A stretch of 64,000 nucleotides of DNA from Calendula officinalis (lineage: Eukaryota; Streptophyta; Magnoliopsida; Asterales; Asteraceae), in the NCBI GenBank assembly GCA_963853835.1, contig OY970823.1:60707845-60771844 (forward strand), in the 5' to 3' direction. Shown here piece after piece: positions 24,160 through 35,483 of this stretch. The notes below the pieces were generated by a model. It made no database searches. It had not been told where the DNA came from and saw only the letters and a program-made list of their open reading frames with translations. The translations under genes were made by a program, and so were the position numbers. Within the stretch, counting starts at the first letter, position 1. Every line of letters starts with the position of its first letter.

Positions 24160-26290
24160 CTGAAACTTTATGAGTATAATTCAATAATAATAGTGGTTTA
24201 ATGTTTGGGTAAAACTGATTTGTTTTATGATTGATTACTTTGTAATCTTGTATAGATTTTATGATGTTAAAACTTACAACTTTTGAAGAAATATGAAGCA
24301 ATATGTGTTTTGATGTCATGTTTTCGATTGGCAGGGTGTTGTTGTAGTACATGCCTTTATTTCTATGGGATTTACTGCTTTTGGTTTTGGGTCAAACTTA
24401 TTTGCTTTGAATGATCGAGCTCGATGAGTCAACTGATATTTTTGAGCTCGGCTTAACTTTTTTTCTTTTTCGAACAAGTTAATTAGAACAACGGTCGAGT
24501 CACTTTTTACGTCTACTCAACTTTAGTTGGTTACATAGTGCAATAGTTATTAGGCTTGTATAAATTGTACCGAGAACCAACCGAAACTGCTGAACTGGAC
24601 CGAACCTAGTTGTATTGGTTCTGTCATGGCTTCAAAAATTTCATGCAAATTGGTTCTCGGGCGGGTTCTTATTGGTTCGGTTCGGTTCAGTCCAAAACCG
24701 AGGAAAAAAAAAAAAAAAAGAAGAAAGTTTCTCGCTTCTTGGTTTTGTTCGGTTCCAGCCGGTTCTCGATACGGTTCGGTTCGGTTTCTTCGAGCGACAT
24801 TGGTTTGGTTCTAGGTCGGGCCGAAACCATTTTCTCAATTTTCGGTTCTGTTCAGGTTTCGTACGTTTCAGTTCGATTCTTGGATCGTGTAAAGTCCTAT
24901 ACATAAGTAAGTTGTTTGATAAGAAACTAGATAGTTGTTGACTCTCGCAGATATGTCCACAATAAGAATTTGCTCATTTACATCTTTTGAAATTCGCCGG
25001 ATATTTTAGTCTTGAAACCTAGAGAAAAAAATATACAAGTAGTTGCGCATACAAATATTAGGTACAATAAAGACTTGTAAAAAGACGTCCTTACAGACGC
25101 AAAACACGTAAATATTAAACATAAGTCAAAATGATTTGATTGCGTATTGCTAAAAAGTCTATGGACCACTTTCCACAAATTATTAGTTCACCTAATGACA
25201 ATTACAGGATACAAGTTGTCACTCCATATATACAAAGTATTTATTTATAAGAGTTTGCTTTGTATACCACTACTTTTTAGGGATGATAATGGGCCAAACA
25301 ATACTAGTATCCATGGATACCCGCCCGTCGTGGATGAGTAGATCTGTTAAATTTTACCTGAGGGTGCGTGTATATAAATTAGAAATACATAAATATATAG
25401 TTCAACAATTAACACATTACTTTTAAAATTGTTAATAATATTTTTGGGCATTATTGTAACCAAAATTATTTGAGTTTTCAGTGATAATTATTTATGCGGA
25501 TATATTGATAATAAATATACGTTTTATGTGATAAAATCATTCTTAAATTAAAACCCGCATGGATACCGTGGTGATGGGTATAAGTGTAAAATAACCCGCC
25601 GACGAATAGGGTAGTGAGTTTAAAAAAACCACGGGTTGAGTTATGGGAAGTATATCTCACATTGGACAAGTAATGAATCTGTAATGTATTTATAAGGGTT
25701 ATGAGTTACTCATCTTACAACCAATTTGTCAAATGGCCACACGGATCATGAACTTTTAATGTGATTATAAGGATCATGAGTTTCTCATTTTATAATTAAT
25801 TTGTTTTAGAGATGAAACCTCATAAATTTATAGATATCTGTGCCATCTCTGCGGGTGCCATCCCTATAATACTTTTTGTCATTTACCACCAATTCATACT
25901 TCATGAGATTGTATTACCAAAAGACAAAAGTTGCGGTATAAGAATCTCCATCTTATTTATATGTGTGCTTTTCTTTAACGGAATATATCTAGAGGGTATC
26001 AAATTAAAAAGAAAACATTAATCGATGTTTACATATCAACGTTTGTAAAACGTATCTTTTGAATCTTATTTTAGTCATAGTCTTTACTATTTTAATACTA
26101 ATAAATGAATCTTATTTGCCAGAAAGGACAATTAATGTAGATTCTCTTAATGCAAGAATACAATAAATTTCCCTTGGTAAAAAATTAAAAACCATTGATT
26201 TTACTTTCAAAAATGGACTCCTTGTTAACATTCAAATGGGCCCACAATGGAATCACCACACCAAGTTAAATAGATTCCAGTTGTAGCAAT
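24160..26290. other. Spacer between AOX and DUR3, with transposon debris
   Basis: Around 24560-24890 there is a patch dense in GGTTCGGTTC / GAACCGAACC with an A-rich run, probably a decayed hAT-like element. At about 25278-25866 a sequence begins TAGGGATGATAATGGGC and ends near GCCATCCCTA, with ACTTTTT on both sides and CCGCATGGATACC inside; this may be another hAT-like element, but the duplication is imperfect. TCTCACATTGGACAA at about 25652 recurs as TCTCACATTGGATAA at about 30768. No gene supported. Confidence 0.4.
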
Positions 26291-26364
26291 TACTAAAGAG
26301 TATATACTTCTAGTCTACTATCACACCTTGATCCCTTCATCCCTTTCTACCGTCACAAACTCCT

Positions 26365-29300
26365 ATGGCCAGCTGCCCTCCCTTCGATTTCTCCGGCCAG
26401 TATTACCAAACTTCCGGCGACGGTTGTGTGAGGCAAACCAGTTTCTTCGCCGGCAAAGCTGTCTTGAATCAAGCTGTTGGGTACTCTGTTATTCTTGGAT
26501 TTGGAGCCTTTTTTGCTTTCTTCACCTCTTTCCTGGTACGTACTATTCCCTACGCACAGAGTACAATTCTGTTATTTGATTTTTATTATTAAATTCACTT
26601 TAATTGGCACAGGTTTGGTTGGAGAAACGTTACGTCGGAGCCCGTCATACGTCGGAGTGGTTCAACACCGCCGGAAGAGATGTTAAAACAGGACTCATAG
26701 CAAGTGTTATTGTATCTCAGGTAACATCTCCGAATGGTTCCAATTTGGTTTTGGTCGGAAAACAGAATTTTGACTATAGTTAGTTGACTTTCCTTAATAT
26801 CAGGGAAAAGCCTTTAACCCGGACAAAACCAAAACGGTCCAAATTTTTTATTTTTTATTTTCATTGTCTTAATAGGTTTTATTAAATTAATTTATTTTAT
26901 TACAAAAACACAATTAATTCGGAAAGTTAATATTTACATGATTATGTTTGTCTAAACCATTAGAGTCTTTAGACTACAAACTGTTGGTCTAAACCATTAA
27001 TTTCAATTTTAATATGTTATTAATTAAAAAACGTACAATGACCGCCCGGATCTATTTTAATATCTTCTAATGTTATTTCTTTCTGCATTTTTTTCGTAAT
27101 TATATTTTTATCCATTTCTAAACTTGACATATGTAACTCATACTATTCTTTTCTCATATCATCCCTTAATTTAATACTTGTTATGATCAAATTGATAGAC
27201 ACAAATGTTAGAAACCAATACTATTTCATATAGTATTTATGTACTAAAGGGCATGTAGCATAGCGATATAAGGTGTTGAAAATCATTTTTCGTTGATATG
27301 TAGTCATTGGTTTAAGTCTTGTTGTTAACAATATGATGTATATTTAGGAATAGTTTAGACATATTTTAAAAAAATACATTATGTTTGATCTAACACTAAA
27401 AATTGTTTTGAAAGTGGACTTGGGCTGCAACAATATTACAAAGCTCAAATGTTGCATGGGAGTACGGAATCAGTGGTCCATTCTGGTACGCCGGTGGTGC
27501 CTCAATCCAGGTGATCTAGCCCTCCCCAAATCTTTCTGTTCCTTTCATCACGCTATAGATCTTGTACTTTACCCATTAAAAGTTGTACCTCTACTTAATC
27601 AGGTACTCTTGTTTGGTGTAATGGCTATAGAGATCAAAAGAAAAGCTCCTAATGCTCATACAGTTTGTGAAATCGTTAAAGCTCGGTATATATATTTACG
27701 TTGTTATAACACTGTCACGAGTTTAAATTCTCGTTAATTATTTAGTAACAATATTGTTTGAATTTATATTGTTCAGATGGGGTACGGGTGCACATGTCGT
27801 GTTTTTGGTCTTTTGTTTCTTGACAAATATCATAGTAACGGCGATGCTGATTCTAGGCGGCTCTGCTGTGGTGAACGCACTCACCGGAGTTAATATTTAC
27901 GCCGCCAGTTTTCTAATACCGCTAGGAGTGATAGTTTATACGCTAGATGGAGGATTAAAAGCTACTTTCCTAGCTAGCTATATACATTCTGTGATAGGTA
28001 ATTAATTTCACATTATTAAAAATGATGTAAATTTATGAGTAGATCTGCTTAAAAAAAACTACTTCACGTGAAATTTATGTTAGTCTGTTGACCTTATAAA
28101 GTCAAGATTTCTAACTTTTGTGTGTTGATTTTGTGTTGCTATTAGTGCATTTGGTGCTAGTCTTGTTTGTGTACTTAGTATACGTGGCTAGTAGCGAGCT
28201 TGGTAGCCCGAGTGTTGTCTACCAACGTGTAATGGAGGTCTCGAGTAGATCTAGAATGTGTCAAGAACCTCTCTCCCATGACGGACAAGCATGCGGCCCT
28301 GTTTCGGGTAACTACAAAGGATCTTATCTAACGATGTTGAGCTCCGGTGGGATCGTTTTCGGGATAATCAACATCGTCGGTAATTTTGGCACCGTTTTCG
28401 TTGACAATGTGAGTTTTCGATAATTATTTTTATTGTAATAATAATATAGTTTCTGTGATTATATATTTGGCTATATGTGTTTATTTGTTAGGGATATTGG
28501 GTGAGTGCCATTGCGGCTAGACCATCATCGACTCATAAAGGGTACCTATTAGGTGGGCTCGTGTGGTTCGCCGTGCCATTCTCGTTAGCCACATCACTCG
28601 GTTTAGGAGCTCTTGCACTTGACCTTCCATTAACGGCTAGTGAAGCGAGCCGTGGGCTTGTTCCTCCTGCCACAGCTATCGCGTTAATGGGAAAAGGTGG
28701 ATCTGTTCTCCTTCTAACCATGCTTTTCATGTGAGTCACTTTCTTGATCAGTAAATTAGAATGATAATTTTGACCAATTTACTCACTCGGTCAATTTGGG
28801 TCTCATTATATCCCCAACGGGCCAAAATGGTTAAATGGGCTGAAAGTTGCTAATTTTAGTTTTATCCAAAATTATTGGAATTACTACAAAAAATAAACTG
28901 AAATTTTTTGACAAAAAAGTTTTAATCAACCCGATTAGGACCGCACAAAATTATTCATTTAGACCTATTAACTGACCTGCCCATTTTGCCACCTTTACTT
29001 ACAGTCTTGATCATGATTAAAAATTTGACAAAATTGTATCAGGGCTGTGACATCCGCTGGTTCTTCCGAGTTAATTGCGGTTTCGTCACTTTGCACGTAT
29101 GACGTGTACCGAACATACATCAATCCACAAGCCACGGGGAAACAAATCTTGAGAGTTTCTAGAACAGCTGTCTTGTCATTCGGATGCTTCATGGGAATTC
29201 TAGCAGTCATACTAAACTTAGTTGGGGTTTCCCTTGGTTGGATGTACCTAGCCATGGGTGTGTTCATAGGTTCAGCCGTGATCCCAATCGCCTTCATGCT

Positions 29301-30621
29301 CTTATGGCGAAAAGCCAACGCCTTTGGAGCCATTTTAGGGACCATAGTCGGGTGTCTCCTTGGAATCATCACATGGTTAACCGTTGCTAGAGTTGAATAT
29401 GGTCGAGTCAACTTAGACACAACAGGACGAAACGCACCTATGCTAGCCGGGAATCTAGTCTCGATCCTAACCGCTGGTGCGGTTCACGCTATATGCAGTT
29501 TTTTGAGGCCACAAAACTATGATTGGGAAACCACAAAGCAAATAACAGTCGTCGAGAAGGAGAAGATTGAACTTGCAGTCGATGAGTTTAAGGAAGAGAA
29601 GCTAATTCATGCAAAGAAATGGATCATCAAGTGGGGTGTCGGTTTTACTTTCGTGATCCTTGTAGTATGGCCGATTTTTTCGCTTCCCGCAAGTAAGTTA
29701 CTAAGTTCACAATTTGATCTCCTTTGTGATGTACTTCAAGATAGGGACTGCAATTGGGTTGGGTTGGGTTAGCGGGTTCGGGTTGGCAGGTTGAAATCAG
29801 TCAACCCGAACATGATCCATTAGAATTTTCGGTCATAAAAATTAATCCTAACCCGGACTCATTTAAACCAACATAACTTAGACCTGACCCATCTTACCCA
29901 TATAACTTAACAGGTTGGTGAGTCAAATGGGTTAACAGTAAGAATTAGGTTAGGAACAAAAAATGGATCCAAATACAAGGTTAGTCTGAATCCAATCAAT
30001 AAAAAATAACAAAGTTAAAGTTCAAATATGAAATTTATTGAACCTTTCATATTTTCATTCCATTTTGTTAAGGAGATTAGGCTAAATATTAAAAGCATGC
30101 GTGAGTTCAAATAATTGGGCTAAAATCATATTTTTGAAAAATAATTTTATAAATCTAAACAAGTTGGTGAATCGACCCTTTTATACATAAGTCAACCCGA
30201 ACCCGGCCTGATTTATAATCGGGTTGAATGGGTCGACATGGGTCGACCTACTTTTAACCCAAACCTGGTTTTATTCGTGTTGAGAATTGTCGCCCCCCTA
30301 CTTCAAGATGTTTTTTTTAATAATTCTTTTGATGTGAATGTAGAGGATTTTAGCAAAGGATTCTTCACATTTTGGGCGGTTGTGGCGATCGCATGGGGGA
30401 CAATTGGGTCGGCTGTGATAATTGTTCTACCACTGGCCGAAAGCTGGAAGACGATTCAAAGTGTTATGGTTGGAATGTTTACTAATGATAAGCTTGTTGA
30501 GAAGATTGAAGAACTGAATTTGAAGCTAGAAACCATCATCAAAGCCGTACCCGATGCCGAGAGAATTTACTTGCTCGAAAAAGGAAAGATCAAGAAGGAT
30601 GAAACTTCAATATTGGTATGA
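26365..30621 (+). CDS. DUR3: High-affinity urea/H+ symporter DUR3
   Basis: Plasma-membrane urea importer of the sodium:solute symporter (SSS) family, used for urea uptake by roots and nitrogen recycling in leaves. Nine exons join in phase: 26365-26535, 26613-26720, 27415-27510, 27603-27685, 27777-27997, 28146-28408, 28492-28730, 29043-29692, 30344-30621. The product has 702 residues, close to the usual size of about 690. The N-terminus MASCPPFDFSGQYYQ, WTWAATILQSSNVAWEYG, GPFWYAGGASIQ, and a long run of about 14-15 membrane segments are typical. The C-terminal tail is Lys/Glu-rich. Introns and phases all agree; the last junction (SLPA|K|DFSKGFF) relies on an acceptor at 30343|30344. The last intron carries a complete hAT element (29742-30300). 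All reading frames are open, so it looks functional. Confidence 0.97.
29742..30300. mobile_element. hAT-like non-autonomous element in the last DUR3 intron
   Basis: The ends TAGGG / CCCTA are flanked by an exact 8-bp duplication CTTCAAGA (29734-29741 and 30301-30308); 559 bp. The inner ends are loosely complementary, and both subterminal parts are rich in GGGTTGGGTT, TCAACCCGAAC and GGGTCGAC words. No transposase. Confidence 0.8.
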
Positions 30622-30963
30622 AGCTGCAAACCGGCCACATTTCTTAACAAGAACGGATATCGAAATTTAGTTTACTGGTTTTAGGTGTAAATACGTTTAG
30701 CTTATTTTGTTTTTAATTTCGACTTGATCAGTCTTTATCTTTAATAAACTTATTTCTGTTGAGTAATGTCTCACATTGGATAACAAATGAATCTGTAATT
30801 TGTTTATATAGGTCTTGAACTACTCCTCATACAAGGTTTCAAGATGAAAGCCCAAAATTTACATGGTATAAAAGCAAGGTTCCGTGGTTGATCAAAAGAC
30901 CACACAGACTCCACGCAACCAAAAAATATCCTCTTACAACCAACATAACTTCATTCATGGAGG
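30622..30963. other. Spacer between the convergent DUR3 and AVT1 genes
   Basis: Holds both 3'UTRs. Bases about 30763-30840 (TCTCACATTGGATAA..ATGAATCTGTAAT) match DNA near 25652, so part of it is a dispersed repeat, possibly an LTR end. Confidence 0.4.
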
Positions 30964-32478
30964 TTAAATCTCATTTATAATATTTGTCAAAGCAGTGTAG
31001 GTCCCTATCACTGCAACCAACATACCAACCAACATGATCACTGAAATCACCATAACTTCAGCCCGAAATTTCTTCATCCCTATGACGATTTTCCAGTAAC
31101 ACAAACATGGAAGCAATACTGACAATGTGATGCCAGAAAAGGCGCCTACAAAAGCCATAACATAGCCAAAATAAGGAACCACCAATGCCACCACGACCGT
31201 GCTACTCACGAGACACGTTCGAAGGAAGCAACTCACTATCTTGTTTAATCTATATGGGAAAATTTCTTCCAATGATATCGCGATTGGTGATACTATTAAG
31301 GCGTATTTGGTTATGGGGTTCATCAGTGTCGTGTATATTGCAACTTTTGAACTAATAAATTTCGTGGGAAGATTTAATGTCACTTGAGACGCTAAGTGTT
31401 CCCCGAACATTAAGTAGCCTAATACCGCCATTGATCCATAATTGACGGTGCTTAGAATAAAACAAACTAGTAGAACCTGCAATCGTAGACATCTTTTAAG
31501 TATTAGTGGTTCTACTTTGTTAAAAAAAAGTGAGATTGCCATATTTAATAAGATGACTTAGTTACATAAACACACAATTTTATGTATATAAAAGTAATTC
31601 ATGTTTTATCTATAATATAGAATCATTTACTAGTGAAGAACAAGAAAATTGCAATTGAGTTACCTTGGGGAATTGAGACTTATCCTTCATGGAGTTGTAA
31701 AGAGTTGGGAAAACAGAATGACCACAATAACAAAAAGAAAACAAACTTATTGCGGTTGGCAAAGCATTCCGATTCCAGAGTTCCCCTCTTTCATGGAATC
31801 CAATTCCGTCGAAAGCACCACCCCAAAACACAGCCAACACAAGAATAGGTGACGTCATTACTCCGCCAACAGAAACATAAGCCAAACTCCCCAAATTTCT
31901 TAACCAAGTTGTAGGCAACACCATAAGAGCAGTCGCCAAAACAAAACCTTGTTTCCCTCCAATTTTCAGTCCAAAAACGTCAAAACTTACCTTTGGAAAC
32001 AACTTGTTTAAATGGTCGCCTTCCATAATCAAGAACTCGACTGCCACCAAGAAAAGCTCAAGATACATGAACAATGAAACTATCACCCTCCCTTTTCTTC
32101 CAAAGGCCACTTGTCCTATATCTGGGTAGGTTTTGATGAGAGGATTTGCATTCATGCATCTACGTAGTAGTAACCCCGTGTAAAAACATATCAAGGCAAC
32201 AAAAAGTAGTAACATTAGGCCTAACCAACCACCTTTGGAGAGTGCATAAGGGACCGATAACATCCCAACACCTGAAAAAACAAAATAAGAAACCTTTTTT
32301 AGCTCGGAAACATGATATCATTCATGAATTTTAAATCTTTATTGGAAAAACATTTTGGGCATTCACCGGTTAAAGTATTCATCCCATTGAAGCAAGTTCG
32401 CATGAAGGTGCTGTCATTAGTAGATGATTCTGTATTTTTGCTTTGTCTCTTTGTTCTCTCGACATTGTTGGTGTCCAT
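30964..32478 (-). CDS. AVT1-type vacuolar amino acid transporter (AAAP family)
   Basis: Member of the amino acid/auxin permease superfamily; AVT1-type proteins move neutral amino acids across the tonoplast. Three exons: 32367-32478, 31664-32271, 30964-31476, giving 410 residues. A short Ser/Thr/Lys-rich N-terminus leads to STFMRTCFNGMNTLTG, then VGMLSVPYALSKGGWLGL across the first splice junction, the family's entry motif. About 10-11 membrane segments follow, with TYPDIGQVAFG after the second and SVFPTLYNSMKD before the second intron. The protein ends soon after the last membrane segment. All phases agree. It is convergent with DUR3. Substrate cannot be told from sequence; a plasma-membrane or endosomal relative is possible. 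Confidence 0.93.
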
Positions 32479-32562
32479 TACAATTTTTTGTGCTTGTGGA
32501 ACGGTGGGAAGTTTGGTAATAAAGTAAGAAGTATTGTGAATCTATTAGACGAAGGCGGGTGT

Positions 32563-32571
32563 TATTTATAC
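32563..32571 (-). promoter_or_regulatory. Probable TATA box of the AVT1-type gene
   Basis: GTATAAATA on the minus strand, about 85 bp upstream of the ATG at 32478. Confidence 0.6.
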
Positions 32572-32629
32572 AAAATTCTAAGTTGACCAATTGGTAAGTG
32601 ACACATGAATTAATGTATATTTGAAAAAA

Positions 32630-32796
32630 GGGTTTTGCTAATGACAACCCTTATGGCTGTCAATAGACATGCATCATAATTTTGTACTTCAACCCTTAAC
32701 TAACTCCCGAATTTTAGGAATTACCACATCCTTTGAATTGATGTACAACTCTTTATGCCTTATTGACAGCCCTAAGGGCTGTCATTAGCAAAACCC
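32630..32796. mobile_element. Small Mutator-type MITE, 167 bp
   Basis: The ends GGGTTTTGCTAATGACA / TGTCATTAGCAAAACCC each contain an inner palindrome (CCCTAAGGG). An exact 9-bp duplication TTGAAAAAA lies at 32621-32629 and 32797-32805. Relatives lie at about 38688-38832 and, as one end only, at about 58648-58688. Confidence 0.88.
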
Positions 32797-32809
32797 TTGA
32801 AAAAATTAA

Positions 32810-33930
32810 TATATAATATACTCAGGAGACATATACTTGTTAGGTAAATATTAGCAAAAGCTTAATTACACATGTATACTTGCACAAATTAGCCAATTAG
32901 GATATAGTACGCTTGTTAGGTACATATTAGCATATATTTCAGCAAAGCTTAATTACACATGTATATTTGCACAAACTAGATGATATAATATGCTTGGTAG
33001 GTAACTATTAGCAAAATTGAAGTAGATCAACTGATAAAGGTTTTGTTTTGAATCCAAAAGTTATAGTGTTGCGTATGTTTTAGCAAAGCTTGATTACACA
33101 TTATACTTGCACAAATTAGGGTATAATATACTTGTTAGGTACATAGATGTTAGAAAATTATATGTAGACCAATTGGTAAAGGTGACTTATATTATATTCG
33201 CTTAAAAAGTGATATATGTATGTTTGCACAATATAATAAATAATATATTTGTTAGGTAAATATTTGATGCAGGCTCAATTATAGAGGAATGGGTTTTAAT
33301 ATTTATAGAAGCCCATGATTGCATGAGAAAATGGGCTTTAGTAAAAAGGGTGTAAATTTCAGCTCGGGTCTCCGTTTCAGGCCCACGAGTAACCAAATCG
33401 AAGCTCGAGACGAAGACTACGACATGATAAACCCCGTAGGCGGTTTACCCAACTTCCCGGCCCAAAAAGCCTTGTTTTAGCCACTTTATTTACGTTTTTG
33501 TGTTTTTTTCGTTAGCATTTCGAACTTTGTTTAGGTTCAGTTTTTGGCCCGTTTGTCGTTTTAGGCCCATTCGAAATCTGGGCCATATTTAAAGTGTATT
33601 TTGTCATGTGGAATAATCAGTTGATGAATTTGCAAACTTTGAGTTTTCTCTCCTGAATTTTGTTCTTGTGTCTGAACAGCTTTTGAAGACCAATTCACGG
33701 TATTCTCTCGAATCAACGTGTTTTGTGTTAGATTAATCCGGTATTCATTTGAATAACGGATTCTAATCTTTATCTATCTTTTCAGTTTTACATCAATATT
33801 AGCAAAGCCTAATTGCACATGAACTTGCACTAATTAGGATATAATATGTTTTTTTAGGTAAATGCAAGCAAAATTTAAGTAAATCAATCGGTAAGAGGGT
33901 TTCTTTTAAATCCAGGGATATAATGTGGCA
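32810..33930. repeat. Diverged tandem repeat, units of roughly 100-150 bp, split by a solo LTR
   Basis: Words such as TTAGCAAAGCTTAATTACAC, TACTTGCACAAATTAG and ATAATATGCTTGTTAGGTA recur four to five times from 32830 to 33250 and once more after the solo LTR (33796-33930). No coding capacity. Confidence 0.7.
33265..33795 (+). mobile_element. Solo LTR, 531 bp
   Basis: Begins TGATG and ends CATCA (a 5-bp inverted end of the TG..CA type), flanked by the 5-bp duplication ATATT (33260-33264 and 33796-33800). No primer-binding site or coding DNA adjoins it, so it is a lone LTR left by recombination. Its size suits a Copia-type element, but the family is not proven. Confidence 0.8.
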
Positions 33931-34783
33931 TAAATTTATAAATGGTGTTGACCTTGCTGACCCATTTAACACACATTGATCTCATTTTATGAGGTCCCTG
34001 GCAATACAAGTATACAACTAAATATTTGTAAGACCAAACTCGACACCTTTTTTGAGATGTTACATAAAACTTATAATCATGTATTTTACAGAGTGTTTGT
34101 TTCATTACAAAGACAGTTAATTAGGCGACGCGGCTGCGAGCTAAGACATTGTTTGTTTTTTCTTACTTTGGTTAAGTTGAGATTAATGAAAATACTTGCG
34201 AAAGTATTTTGTTTTCTCTGTTTTGCAGATTAAACGAGCAACGATTTGTAAGTTCATCAATTGTGGAAAATAATGGGCTCTCATTTCCGATTTGGCCTAA
34301 TATGTAATCAGATTTGGGCACCCAATCAACGCACAAAGGCCACTCAAGGGCTCTTACCATGTTTCTTTCGATGGATTTTTTATGTTTTGGACTTTTTAAA
34401 TGTTCACTTAGAACTTCAAATTCCTATGTTTTATGTTTAGGACAATCGTTTAATCGATATATGTTAATTATAACGGGCCAATCAAAGTAGTTGGATTTCA
34501 CACGTTTTACGGGTTACACAGGCGGCGTCGGGTTGACACAATATTAACCTAGTCGTGTATAGGATTACGTTTTGAACCCGTTTAAAGTCTCGACACAACA
34601 CGGCCCATTTCCCAGGTCTATTTGATCAGATCAGCAAGATATTACAACTACTCAATTACTACACAAACAATCACGAGAACTGAAATGAATACCTACTTAT
34701 AATATCGAAAGGTTCAAATGAAATCAGTAAGAAACAATAAAGCCAATCATATATATATCCGATAACTAAGTAAACCGTTTTCA
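33931..34783. other. Intergenic, nothing firm
   Basis: AT-rich spacer with short frames only. The right end contains the RPC6 3'UTR. ACACGTTTTACGGGTTAC and CACAACACGGCCCAT near 34500-34610 look like transposon debris. Confidence 0.35.
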
Positions 34784-35482
34784 TCAGAAATCTAACCATT
34801 TAGTGAAGTAAGCACAATTAGTGGGAGATATAAGTCCATCGGGTGTGCACTGTGCAATTCGCGGGCAAACACCACAAGGAATCGAAGCCATTGCACCCAT
34901 TTTCGGGCCTTGATTAACCTCTTCAACTTGAAGCCTATAACACAAATCTCCAATAGGAATCAAATGGTACTCCCCAAGCCCACTACTCTTAACTTCAATA
35001 ATCATATTCTCAAGAACCATCAATTGCAATACTTCACTTATCTGTTCGCTTGTGCACTCTATATTTACCAGTTTTTTGGTCTTCAAGAAGTCATAAACGC
35101 CCGCCGATGTCGCCACTTTCAATTTTTCTATGATCTTAAAACAGAGCTTTTTGATCTGTTGGATGAATTCTGCATCGAGTTTTCCATCAGCGTACCATAC
35201 GCCACCGGAGATTTCATCTGAAGGCTTGTATTCTGTTGAGATGTAGTGTTTTCCATTGAATTTGACATGAACGATTTCCTTGATTAGTGTCAAACTTTGG
35301 AGGGTTTCGAGGCACTTATTGAGAACAGGGGTGGGTAGGTTTGTTGCTTTCTGTATGTTGTGTTTCGAAATTGCTGATGATTTTTTGCTTTTGATTGTAG
35401 TTAGTACCTTTTGATCAGATTGCGATAGACCAGAGGATGGAATATTAGATTCGGGTCTTTTTCGTTTTTGTGGTTGGCTCAT
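34784..35482 (-). CDS. NRPC6: RNA polymerase III subunit RPC6 (RPC34/C34)
   Basis: Subunit of the Pol III-specific C82/C34/C31 subcomplex that opens promoters of tRNA and 5S genes in the nucleus. The 232-residue intronless CDS has a basic N-terminus (about 1-30) and two winged-helix domains (about 20-85 and 100-170). The C-terminal CGVCPRIAQC..NCAYF holds four cysteines at 203, 206, 212 and 223, the family's iron-sulfur site. The length fits plant RPC6, which is shorter than the animal protein. The start follows a splice acceptor (TATTCAG|G-ATG), with the matching donor at 37013/37014 (ATACAA|GTAATT). The gene therefore has a 5'UTR intron of 35484-37013 and a leader exon at about 37014-37090. 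Confidence 0.93.
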   Translation of the reverse strand: MSQPQKRKRPESNIPSSGLSQSDQKVLTTIKSKKSSAISKHNIQKATNLPTPVLNKCLETLQSLTLIKEIVHVKFNGKHYISTEYKPSDEISGGVWYADGKLDAEFIQQIKKLCFKIIEKLKVATSAGVYDFLKTKKLVNIECTSEQISEVLQLMVLENMIIEVKSSGLGEYHLIPIGDLCYRLQVEEVNQGPKMGAMASIPCGVCPRIAQCTPDGLISPTNCAYFTKWLDF

Positions 35483-35483
35483 C

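Noticed and set aside
24610..24941. Overlapping frames of 60-110 codons rich in GSV/RF
   Set aside because: Translation of GGTTCGGTTC repeats in several frames; transposon debris.
28995..29420. 141-codon minus-strand frame
   Set aside because: Antisense shadow of DUR3 exon 8.
26365..32478. DUR3 plus AVT1-type gene as a nitrogen transport cluster
   Set aside because: Two convergent genes with separate promoters; adjacency alone gives no evidence of joint function.
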